The translations under genes and the position numbers were made by a program. This document shows, piece by piece, positions 56,092-64,000 of a DNA stretch of 64,000 nt. Position 1 is the stretch's first letter. Each line of letters opens with the position of its first letter. Source of the DNA: Cerrena zonata (lineage: Eukaryota; Basidiomycota; Agaricomycetes; Polyporales; Cerrenaceae); assembly GCA_038087015.1 (NCBI GenBank), contig JASBNA010000040.1:372001-436000 (forward strand), given 5' to 3'. The notes beneath the pieces were generated by a model. The model was not told the DNA's origin, did not search any database, and saw nothing but the letters and a program-made list of their open reading frames with translations.

Positions 56092-57147
56092 TCAATCCAC
56101 CTTTCTCGCCCACTTCCTTCCGCTCGAGTGCCTGATCTGGGGTGAGCCAGCCCTGGCGATGGTTGGTGAAGCTGGAGGTACTACGACTTCAAACTTGCCA
56201 TTCTGCTGCCAAGCGGCAGGAACTGAGATAGGTTCAGGGGTGGCGACCTTCTTCTCATGACGAGCTGTTGTGCTGACTTTGCCTAGATCATCTTTCTCGT
56301 CTTTTCCCCAGTAGATGTACATTTGTGCACCGAGTACGATATTGAGGAGAAGCGCCAGGGCGAAACCCATGAAAAGGATGGGATCGCCAACTTCGGCGGA
56401 AGTGGTGAATAGACGGGCGAGACATCCTGCGACTTGGGATCCTACAGCGAAGGCAGAGAGTTGTCCTGTTGATCGTGCTCGGAAGTTCTGTCTGATTTGG
56501 GGGATCTTAGAGAATAAGGACAATGGAATGGTTGCGACTTGGAACGCGGCTAGGGTTGTTGAGGGAATGTAGTAGAGGGCGGCTCCGGTGACGGCAGTAG
56601 CGGTGCCTGCGAGGGTAAGCTGTGTCCCAACAGACGTCGATGCACGCGTTAGGCGAGGATTAGGGAAGTAGATGATGAGGAGCGTGATGAGGATGTTCTG
56701 TATAGTGAGAAAGAAATTCTCGCCGTATGTCGAGAAGGGAAACTCGTTTCGGTAAGAGTACGCGAGAGTGATCGCGTATGATAATGTCTCTAGAACGTAT
56801 GCAGGAAGTGATAGTCCCTTTGCAGACTTCGCAGATAAGACTAGAAAGAGAAGGCTCAGGAGGGTAAGGATAAACCAGGCTACGATTGACTCACTTAACA
56901 GCAACTGTGGTACTTTCATAATCGATCCTCCTACAACGATTCCGAGTCCGAGGCCCTTGGACAAGGCATACTTTAAGCAATCGATATCACCAACATCCAG
57001 GTTCTCTACCAGAGACGCATAACATTTCTGTAAAAATGGATGAGTCCTGGGTAACGATCAAAGAGAAGACCTCTGACTGACTTGTCCTACGATCGAGACT
57101 CCAAGGTCTTTTACGAACCAAGGAAGATTCCTTGTGATGGCAGTCAT
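56092..57147 (-). CDS. MPDU1: MPDU1-like PQ-loop membrane protein
   Basis: Homologue of mannose-P-dolichol utilisation defect 1, an ER membrane protein of the PQ-loop/SWEET-like class needed for use of dolichol-linked mannose and glucose donors in glycosylation. Two exons: 57082-57147 (MTAITRNLPWFVKDLGVSIV) and 56092-57027 (KCYASLVENLDVGDIDCLKY); 333 residues against about 250 in animals, the surplus being a hydrophilic C-terminal tail. The first PQ-loop reads GSIMKVPQLLLSESIVAW and the second LSLFSKIPQIRQNFRARSTG followed by QLSAFAVGSQVAGCLARLFT, the strongly conserved motif of this family. Seven membrane segments can be counted by eye. Glycosylation role is family knowledge. Confidence 0.93.
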
Positions 57148-57650
57148 GTTCAAGTGGCAGAAATACACGCCTCGTAGGGACTACAGCAGTAAGACGTAGC
57201 AGAGACGTGTCTCATGGCGCTTATATTTGCATTCCATATATATCTAATCTAATCTCCACACAGTGGCAGATCGTATGGTAGAGATTGTTCAAGTCCGAAT
57301 CTTTTTTTTTGTTTTGGAAGAGCCATTTCGATCCCATCGCAGAAGTCCGAATCTCAATTGAAACAACCCGATATACAATCTTACAGCTAAGATCATAACG
57401 ATAGGCCCCTCCCCAAAATTTCATTCGGACCCGCTTGCACTAGCGAGTGGCGCGCCTATTGTGACTGCGCCGTTACTGCACCGTTACTGCACCGTGACCG
57501 CATACTCACTTACAAGTGTTAGGCACGGTGGGGGACCAATTCGCTGCATAGTAGAAAGACGATCTTGGTTTCGACTCTAATACATCTATATTCTATGGTG
57601 AAAATAATACATATAGGACACATAACCCTGTAACAACAAAACAGGCTATC
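57148..57650. other. Intergenic region with short direct repeats
   Basis: At 57466-57501 the string ccgttactgca occurs twice in tandem followed by a degenerate ccgtgaccgca. No gene recognised. Confidence 0.5.
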
Positions 57651-57779
57651 ATGAGTCGGAAACAAATCGACATTGAGCCACTACACCCAATGTTAGCAAC
57701 AATGAACAAGCCACTACACCCAATGCTAGCGGCAGCAAATGAGCCATTGTACCCAGTATTTGTGATCACGGTTGGGTAA
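57651..57779 (+). CDS. Small ORF of three 11-residue repeats (possible uORF)
   Basis: Open frame of 42 codons from ATG 57651 to TAA 57777-57779. After MSRKQID it consists of three units with a 33-bp period: IEPLHPMLATM, NKPLHPMLAAA and NEPLYPVFVIT, the last degenerate. The period is a whole number of codons and the repeat keeps its frame, which favours, but does not prove, translation. It ends 78 bases before the ATG of the next gene and could be an upstream ORF, a tiny peptide gene or a non-coding tandem repeat that happens to be open. Confidence 0.35.
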   Translation: MSRKQIDIEPLHPMLATMNKPLHPMLAAANEPLYPVFVITVG

Positions 57780-57857
57780 CAAGAGCCGTCCGAAAGTCTT
57801 AGGATCAGTATAAGTAGAGGGCATCTGAGGTATTGAGGTGGGACTCAGTGCTCACCA

Positions 57858-59612
57858 ATGGCGGACGAGAGGCGTGACGACAACGACGATGATGACGTCC
57901 GTGAGATTCCCCACCCAGGACATCCCAATGGTCAGCAACATACTCACCCTCCTGCTCATTACCCTCAGCCCCATTATATGTACCCACCTCAACCAAACTA
58001 CCAGTTCCATCCCTCGTACCACTACCCCCCACCACAGTACCCACCTGCGCCACCAGGTCTTCACTATGGTGCACCTTGGGCTCCTCCCAATCAAGTTCCT
58101 GTTCCTCACTTCCCGCCGCCAAATGGACCTCCTCCAAACCAACCTGCTTATCCTATGCCGGCTGTCCCCTCCCAAGGAGCAAAGCCAACTCCTAATACTC
58201 AGGTTGGGCCCGGAGGTAAGCATATTGGACTTCATTTACAATCACAATATCAATTACTTACAACGAGATACTAGATTTCAGCTTCCGTACTGATGTTTTG
58301 GTCGGTGGTGCCAAGCGTACTTTCACCGCACAGACCGACATGCCTTGGACGGATTTCAAAGACCGTTGTATTGCACTCCTAGATGGCACTCCGAAACCGA
58401 TTCAACTGGCATATAAGGTGTTGCCCGGCGATACAGGTCAACATGCCTACATCAACGATATGGTTGAATTTGCGGGTGCTATGGGTCGAATCCGTACTCG
58501 TGCCTACACTGCGCGGACTAAGGCAGTGTACATGGAGGTTAAAAATGTGGTAAGTTTGACAATATCTTTGATTTTAGGAAGCAAACTCACTGATGCGACT
58601 GCGACAGACAAAAAAGACCCAATCAACTGCACGAGGCAAGAAACGTGCACGAAGTCCTTCCCCCAGTGCCGAAATGGATGGTTCGCTTTTGGAGACATGG
58701 AAGAAATTAGAGACTCATATCCGATGTGAACGTCATGGTCACTGTCTCATTCGGACTGATGGTAATGTTCAGCGCCATCAGATCCTTGATCACAAGCTTA
58801 CATCGTTGTGGACGAAGGCAATCGTAAGTAATTGGCAACCAATTTCAACGATGGTAACTTACAATGAGCCTTTTCTCTATTAGTTCGAAGGGAAGGCCAC
58901 TGTCTACGTACCCCCTAATATTTCCGAATTTGACCAGCTTTCTACACAAAAGCAGGTAGTGTCGAAGTCTTCGAGCTCAGTGGCGACCATTCCACAACTC
59001 CATCTTACCATTGAAAATGTTCAAGGTGCCTCTAGCCATACCATCACCTCATCCCAACCCGCTGCTTCATCTAGTCATGTCCCAATCTCTTCGACAGAAC
59101 AGGAGGAGGAAGAACATGCAGTACGCTCTCTGGTACAGATGCTGAAGAACGACTCCTGTTTCAGAGGCGAGGGCAACACTATCAATGACACTGTCGTTGT
59201 TCCATCTATCGGTTACATGCTTGAAGATATGGACATGAACATACAAGGCTTTGGTTTTCGACAACTCGAACCAGTTCTACGACGACTTGGTATTGAGTTC
59301 GCAGATATTATGATGTCGATCCCAGTCGAGATGCTTGCTGCGATCGATGTTATTGGTATGGACCGTGCTCAGAGACTGACTACATATTCACAGCGATTCT
59401 CTGCACGTTTGCTTGGCCTACGTCGGTCATATGGCACCCAGTTTGACAACATCCCTGGGCCATCCGGATCATCATCTTCCACCACAAATCCCTCCAACAG
59501 CACTCCACCTGATACTGCTGCCCCTTCTCCCCCACAAATTGAATCCCTAAATGATGTCGATTACTCTTCACCTGATACAGAAGCCTATGACGAGCTTAGT
59601 GATTTTGAATAG
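57858..59612 (+). CDS. Expanded basidiomycete hypothetical protein (possibly PB1-like)
   Basis: Four exons: 57858-58215, 58275-58549, 58608-58823, 58884-59612 (525 residues, in frame). The N-terminus is acidic (DDNDDDDVREIPHP) then Pro/His/Tyr-rich (HPPAHYPQPHYMYPPQPNY). The middle has a compact domain: FRTDVLVGGAKRTFTAQTDM, then PWTDFKDRCIALLDGTPKPI, QLAYKVLPG and DMVEFAGAMGRIRTRAYTAR, with strand order and spacing like a ubiquitin/PB1-type fold (inference). Then a basic nuclear-signal-like patch (RGKKRARSPSPS), a HIRCERHGHCLIR stretch with two Cys and two His, HKLTSLWTKAI and ATVYVPPNISEFDQ. I recall this layout from a family much multiplied in agaricomycete genomes. The C-terminal part is Ser-rich with a helical block (GFRQLEPVLRRLGIEFADIM). 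Function unknown; neighbours are transposons. Confidence 0.75.
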
Positions 59613-59661
59613 ATTTGAATATCTTGACTAATTGTACACTATTACATGATTGTTTGATTAC

Positions 59662-60021
59662 CTATACAATATACTCACTGTGACGGTACCACCCACGTAT
59701 ACTTTCAGGAATCATGGTAGCATAAACAGCCTCCCATATCAAAGCATACGGGTCAGCAAAAGGCCCTTCCATGCGCAAGTGGACATAGTTACGGTGCACT
59801 CGAAGCCAGTTTTTCATGGAAGAAAATGCCTCTTCAATCGGATTCAGATCAGGCGAGTATGCAGGAAGATACTCAAGTCGCATTCCACGCTGCTCTACAA
59901 GTTCACGTATTCCAGGAACATGATGAATACTAGCATTGTCCATAACTAGGACTGACTTCGGCTGAGGCCAAGGTTGCATCTGATCGAGAACGCCTTCGAC
60001 AAATTCATGGAACTGACCCAC
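59662..60021 (-). pseudogene. Truncated Tc1/IS630-type DDE transposase
   Basis: The minus-strand frame carries the DDE_3 end of a Tc1/mariner-IS630 transposase: [15 protein letters not shown] (second catalytic Asp) and [20 protein letters not shown] with the Glu/Asp position in PIEE, then [10 protein letters not shown]. The N-terminal helix-turn-helix and the first catalytic Asp are missing and the frame has no ATG (the first codon is GTG), so the element is 5'-truncated. The break at about 60021 coincides with a change of sequence on the other side, so another element may have inserted there. Confidence 0.82.
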
Positions 60022-60036
60022 ACGTCATGGTGTTGA

Positions 60037-60357
60037 ATGAAAGTTCTAATCTCTTTCTTTAGGTCTAATTTAATACGACAATACCAGAGGTGTCTCGAAG
60101 ACCCTCCTACTCCTTATGTACCGCCACAGCAAGACCCTGTCTATGACAGTCGAGAGCCTGACCTCTCAACCCTTCGTTTGAGCTTTGGGTCTCAATCGAC
60201 TCGACCATTTTCGCCTGCCAGGATGGCGGAGGTGACAGTCACCATCGAGAAAGTCGCTATCGAGCTAGACGTCTTTAGGAACGAGGAGAATGAGGTGGAA
60301 ACTCCTGTCGAGTCCATCGACAGTGACGAGGTTAAGGGTATCAATGGTCTTGTTTAA
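60037..60357 (+). CDS. Unassigned ORF, maybe the tail of an element's polyprotein
   Basis: 106 codons with ATG at 60037. Pro/Asp/Ser-rich start (CLEDPPTPYVPPQQDPVYDS), then SARMAEVTVTIEKVA-like hydrophobic/charged text as PARMAEVTVTIEKVAIELDV, and an acidic end (DSDEVKGINGLV). A pyrimidine-rich acceptor (tttctttag) precedes RSNLIRQY, so part could be a last exon. It lies between the broken transposase and the long terminal repeat-like region. It may be the C-terminal end of another retrotransposon's pol; no polypurine tract follows. Not recognised. Confidence 0.35.
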   Translation: MKVLISFFRSNLIRQYQRCLEDPPTPYVPPQQDPVYDSREPDLSTLRLSFGSQSTRPFSPARMAEVTVTIEKVAIELDVFRNEENEVETPVESIDSDEVKGINGLV

Positions 60358-61430
60358 ATTCTCCTTATTTTTTCTTTTCTTGCTATAATGTTGTTAGGTT
60401 GTCTCAAATACTGTTTATCGTTGCCCCTTTAGTAGTGTTTCGCTGATCCCACTTGGACTCTTTTTACTTTGCTTAAAATCTGTTTCTTTCAGACTGCTTT
60501 CACTCTCGTTTGTTTTTGCTTTCCTTCTTTTTGACTTGTGCCGTTATGATTGCTGAGTAGTCATTATGTTGTCGTTTAACCTAGAATTAGTTTAAAACAC
60601 GTGGTTTTTCTTTGTTCCCCAAATGCAGATAACAAATAAGTCTGAGAAGACAGTGAAAGAGATCAAACCCCATTGTTTTATTTCCTTTTTAGCACAGACA
60701 ATGTAAAGACCCACAATGCACTTTCTTCCATTATCGTAGCTTCATTTCTCATTGTTTGAACAGAACAATGCTTTCTTTGCTTTGAAATCCCCCGCCAAAC
60801 TTTGTATAAATAGATCCCTTCCACATTACAGCAAAGGAGGAACCCGTCCTCAGAGGAAAACGTCCTCTTACTGAAGTACTGTTGTCATTTGTTACTGTTT
60901 TAAGTGTTACTGTCTACTGTCACTAAGTCTGCAGGTCTGATACTTGTAGCACTCACTTACACTCTAAAAACTCAATATATCTTTAACTTTACTCCCAACT
61001 CTTAACTAAGTCTTACGTTTACCAAACGGGTAAGCCTAAGCGTGTGAGAAGAACATTAAGTCATACATAACCACAAACGAACGCTGCGCTCAACCTCTGA
61101 CCTTGCGTCTGGTCCAGGAAGCGTAGAAGTGAGATAGTCTCTCTGAGATTAGTTTTTGTTTTGTTTGTTTGTTTTGTTTGTTTTTCATTGAGATCTATCG
61201 AACGATCGTCATCTGGAGCCCACCGCGAGGGGTGGAAATTTGATTTACTACCCCTTCTCCCTTTATATTGTCCTTGACAATAGAACACCCTCAACATCAT
61301 CATCTAGTGGTTCACCCATTAGTCAATCCACACACTTTCCTTAGGAAGTATTAGTACCCCATCTGGTACTTTATAGTCTTTAAGTCAATCAAGTATTTCA
61401 AGTCAAACTCCTGCAAATAATACTTTATTG
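60358..61430 (+). mobile_element. Putative 5' LTR and leader of a gypsy-like element
   Basis: Non-coding 1.07 kb before a gag frame. A strong TATA box (TATAAATA, 60805-60812) suits an LTR promoter. A candidate primer-binding site starts TGGTTCACCC at 61308, a few bases after a ...CATCATCATCA end, and the gag ATG is about 120 bases on, a usual spacing. The left LTR border could not be fixed because the second LTR lies outside the window. Confidence 0.5.
60805..60812 (+). promoter_or_regulatory. TATA box of the putative LTR
   Basis: TATAAATA in the non-coding region ahead of the gag frame; would start transcription about 30 bases later, near the ccacattacagcaaagg sequence. Confidence 0.5.
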
Positions 61431-64000
61431 ATGCCCACCGGTCAATCAGGGTCAAACCCTACTCAGAGTCAATCACAATCTACAGGTACATCAGCTACCA
61501 ATCAACCACCAGCCGGAGGAGCTGGACAGTCATCATCTGCAACCAACGTCCCAACCCCTAGCAACACCAACATGTCATCAGGAATGCCACCACGCGGATC
61601 TAAATATGCACCTAAGACCTTTAAGGGTCAAGCGACCTATGTGGAAGAATTTCTTAAGCTTTTAGATGACCTATTTAGCCTTCATACAGTCAAAGTCAGT
61701 GACTATGGCAGATACCTATTGAGGTATTGTAGCTCTCAAGTAAGAGATGTTATTGAGACACTCCCTGACTACAATACTTTCAACTGGGATGCTCTGAAGA
61801 AAGCTATCTCCAAGATTTATGATAGTGATAAGGTCAATCTTAAATTTCGCAAACGTGATCTGCGAAGTTGGGCCAAATCCTCAAGACACTCTCATATTAC
61901 CTCTCTCTCCAAAGTCCGTTCACGTTATCGTTCATTTCAACGAATAGGTGGATGGCTTATGAACAAGAAGAAGATTACACAAGGAGAGTATGACAAGGCA
62001 TTTTGGGATGGAATACCCAAGCACCTTCGTCCCAAGCTAGAAGATTTGATACTCAGACAAAACCCTACTCACAATCTTTCTGACCCATTCAGTGTAACCT
62101 ATATCCTAGAAGCATTGGAACATATTTTCAGACGAGATCGTTTTGATGCAGATGATACAGACTCAGGAGGATATTCCTCTGACTCAAGTCCTGATTCAAG
62201 TACAGATTCATATTCATCCTCAGAAGAAGATAGCGATAATGACTACACTCGTTCATCCAAGCCTAAGAAAGTGGAGAAGAAGAAACCAGAACATAAGAAG
62301 AAATCTAGGAAGCTAATTCGTGCTACTCATTCATCAGAAGCTCTCTCACGTATGGAAGGTAAAGTTGCTGAAGAACATGACGAAGTTGAAACACTGATCA
62401 AACGTTTACAGGGAATGAGTCTTGACGATCCTAACTATGCTGTTATTTATTATAGGGCATTCAAGTTAGACAATGACATTTCTAGGATTATCAAACCTCC
62501 ACCAGTTGGACAGACAATGAACAATGGACCCAGCAACAATAGCATGAACAATAGCAGTATGAACAATGGGATGAATAACAATGGATATTCCCAGAGGAAC
62601 TACAATGGGATGCCAAGACCTAGTTGTTATGGGTGCGGGAAAGAAGGACACCGTATGGGTGATTGTGAACAATTGAGACAATTGATCGCTGAAGGAAAAG
62701 TCAAAAGAGACGACAATGGCAGATTCATATTAGGCGATGGAAGAACAATAATGAGAGCTCGAGATGAGACTATTGTTCAAGCAGTACAAAAGATGGTTGC
62801 ACCTACTCTCTCTTCAAATTTCATCTCCTACTCTGTTGAAACCCCCTCATTTGTCACTGAAGTACAATCCTCCTCTGATGAAGATGACGACCAGAACTTT
62901 ATTATCTTACCCTTTTCTTTTGCTGCTGAGCGTAATGCTCGCAGGGCTCAAGTTCAACGTCAAGCTAAATTTGATGGTGTTCATCTTCCTAGCAAATCTA
63001 CCACTGCCAAAGGTAAGCAAGCAAAGCAGGATAAGAAAGCCAGTGAATCTAATAACCAGCCAAAGACACATATACCCATTGATACCCACACTCCTATGTT
63101 TGATGGTCATAAGGATGATGAGATCATTGAAGACCAGGCTATGAAAGATATTGAGGATATTCAGAAAGTAAGTAATGACCCTAAAGCTGCTGCCAAGAAG
63201 AAGAACTTACCTAAGCGTGCTCAACCAAATCAATCTGCTATTTCCCGTCATGTCCAACCTCTGGCAATTTTGGATCGAATGTTAAACACTCAGGTTGTTA
63301 TGTCAATTGGTGAGATCATAGGAAGTTGTAAAGAGGTCTCTACTGAATTATCTCAAGCCATGAAATACAAACGTTTCTCTGAAGAAGATACTGGTGCTAA
63401 TGTTATGGCTGCTGGTCACTTTGCTCCTACTCATGGCCACTTGATTCACTTGCGAATGGAATGTGATGGACGTCCTATCTCTGCAATCATTGATACTGGA
63501 TCTCAACTTAATGTGGTTAACTCCACAACCTGGAAAGAAGTCATTCGCCGTCCTGCTGACAAAACAGTTGTTATCACCATGAAAGATGCAAATGGAGGCA
63601 GCGGACAACTCTGCGGTTTAGTTCAGAAAGTTCCCTTGTCCTGCGGAGGAGTTCAAACATGGGCCTCTATGTATATTGCAGATCATGTCCCTTTCGACTT
63701 GTTACTTGGTAGACCCTGGCAGAAAGGAAACCATGTATCTATAGAAGAACGTCCAGATGGTACATACCTTGTATTCAGAAACCCTGAATCAGATGAAGAA
63801 ATGGAAGTCCCAGCAGAGCCAGAACCTAATCATGATCATTGGGCACATTCTGTCAATATTGATGGAAACAATGTACCTGCGTTTTTCTCCAACTGCATCC
63901 TCTCAGCTGTTGGAACACATGCCTTTTCACACTGTCAAGTCAAAGATGACATACCTATCTCAGAAGAAATACCTGATACCCCTTCCAATTCAAGTCCTCT
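61431..64000 (+). CDS. Gypsy-type retrotransposon Gag-protease(-Pol), runs off the window
   Basis: One open frame of more than 850 codons from ATG 61431 to the window end. Order: a Ser/Gln/Thr-rich N-terminus; a capsid-like region of retrotransposon Gag type (KTFKGQATYVEEFLKLLDDL; GEYDKAFWDGIPKHLRPKLE); a Ser/Asp-rich then Lys-rich linker; an Asn/Met-rich stretch (NNSMNNSSMNNGMNNNG); a CCHC zinc knuckle CYGCGKEGHRMGDC (about residues 399-412); a further charged region; and a retropepsin-like aspartic protease with AIIDTGSQLNVV at about residues 685-696 and FDLLLGRPWQ following. Reverse transcriptase, RNase H and integrase should lie beyond the window. No stop codon interrupts the frame, so the element may be young. 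Fungal host element. Confidence 0.93.
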   Translation, partial: MPTGQSGSNPTQSQSQSTGTSATNQPPAGGAGQSSSATNVPTPSNTNMSSGMPPRGSKYAPKTFKGQATYVEEFLKLLDDLFSLHTVKVSDYGRYLLRYCSSQVRDVIETLPDYNTFNWDALKKAISKIYDSDKVNLKFRKRDLRSWAKSSRHSHITSLSKVRSRYRSFQRIGGWLMNKKKITQGEYDKAFWDGIPKHLRPKLEDLILRQNPTHNLSDPFSVTYILEALEHIFRRDRFDADDTDSGGYSSDSSPDSSTDSYSSSEEDSDNDYTRSSKPKKVEKKKPEHKKKSRKLIRATHSSEALSRMEGKVAEEHDEVETLIKRLQGMSLDDPNYAVIYYRAFKLDNDISRIIKPPPVGQTMNNGPSNNSMNNSSMNNGMNNNGYSQRNYNGMPRPSCYGCGKEGHRMGDCEQLRQLIAEGKVKRDDNGRFILGDGRTIMRARDETIVQAVQKMVAPTLSSNFISYSVETPSFVTEVQSSSDEDDDQNFIILPFSFAAERNARRAQVQRQAKFDGVHLPSKSTTAKGKQAKQDKKASESNNQPKTHIPIDTHTPMFDGHKDDEIIEDQAMKDIEDIQKVSNDPKAAAKKKNLPKRAQPNQSAISRHVQPLAILDRMLNTQVVMSIGEIIGSCKEVSTELSQAMKYKRFSEEDTGANVMAAGHFAPTHGHLIHLRMECDGRPISAIIDTGSQLNVVNSTTWKEVIRRPADKTVVITMKDANGGSGQLCGLVQKVPLSCGGVQTWASMYIADHVPFDLLLGRPWQKGNHVSIEERPDGTYLVFRNPESDEEMEVPAEPEPNHDHWAHSVNIDGNNVPAFFSNCILSAVGTHAFSHCQVKDDIPISEEIPDTPSNSSP

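Noticed and set aside
58504..58698. Minus-strand frame with hydrophobic text
   Set aside because: Shadow of exons 2-3 of the gene at 57858.
60062..60085. taatacgaca resembles the start of a phage T7 promoter, suggesting vector sequence
   Set aside because: Only about ten bases agree and the rest of the promoter is absent; surrounding sequence is not vector-like.
1..64000. CRISPR array, bacterial operon features or phage genes
   Set aside because: No regularly spaced repeats; genes have spliceosomal introns and eukaryotic families, so prokaryotic features are not expected.

Overview
The window reads as nuclear DNA of a filamentous basidiomycete, most likely an agaricomycete (mushroom or wood-rot type). 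The signs are compact genes with many 45-80 bp GT-AG introns, a cluster of copper radical (glyoxal) oxidases, F-box and HNH-nuclease families typical of agaricomycetes, small secreted proteins, and a Ty3/gypsy-type element. No CRISPR, rRNA or convincing tRNA gene was seen. All exon structures were built by hand. Reading frames close exactly (coding length divisible by three) for the main genes: the two complete RTA1 genes, the 12 kb secreted protein, both DESGA-motif proteins, the three glyoxal oxidases, both small secreted proteins, aminotransferase, eIF3e, glycerol dehydrogenase, MATE, agmatinase, the intact alpha/beta hydrolase, the MPDU1-like gene and the 57.9 kb gene.

Layout. 1-8 kb: three RTA1-type seven-TM genes (one cut by the window edge), two of them convergent. 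9-10.4 kb: a decayed HNH-nuclease-family gene. 11-14 kb: a conserved secreted protein of unknown function and an unrecognised gene. 15-18 kb: two small secreted paralogues sharing a D-x-S-x-D-x-SGA motif and a conserved upstream element. 20-31 kb: three six-exon glyoxal oxidase genes formed by duplication of a segment that includes the promoter and about 700 bp upstream, with the third copy inverted. 31-38 kb: two small secreted proteins of one family on either side of an aminotransferase and the translation factor eIF3e. 40-47 kb: a broken alpha/beta hydrolase, two F-box paralogues (one without its start codon) and a 2OG-oxygenase remnant. 47-57 kb: glycerol dehydrogenase, a MATE transporter and a secreted agmatinase in divergent orientation, an intact alpha/beta hydrolase paralogue, and an MPDU1/PQ-loop membrane protein. 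57-64 kb: a repeat-rich end with a small repeat-peptide ORF, a member of an expanded basidiomycete family, a truncated DDE transposase, and the 5' part of a gypsy-like retrotransposon whose gag-protease frame runs off the window.

How the genes fit together. The glyoxal oxidases would be extracellular H2O2 producers oxidising small aldehydes for peroxidases. The GLOX promoters share a GCACTTTGGC-like box and a TATATAAG box. The small secreted gene at 37.9 kb has the same core box (inverted) and a TATA box, so co-regulation is possible. The rest looks like ordinary housekeeping genes interspersed with rapidly duplicating and decaying accessory genes. The least explained items are the DESGA-motif pair (15-18 kb), the 11-residue-repeat ORF (57.65 kb) and the 12 kb secreted protein.
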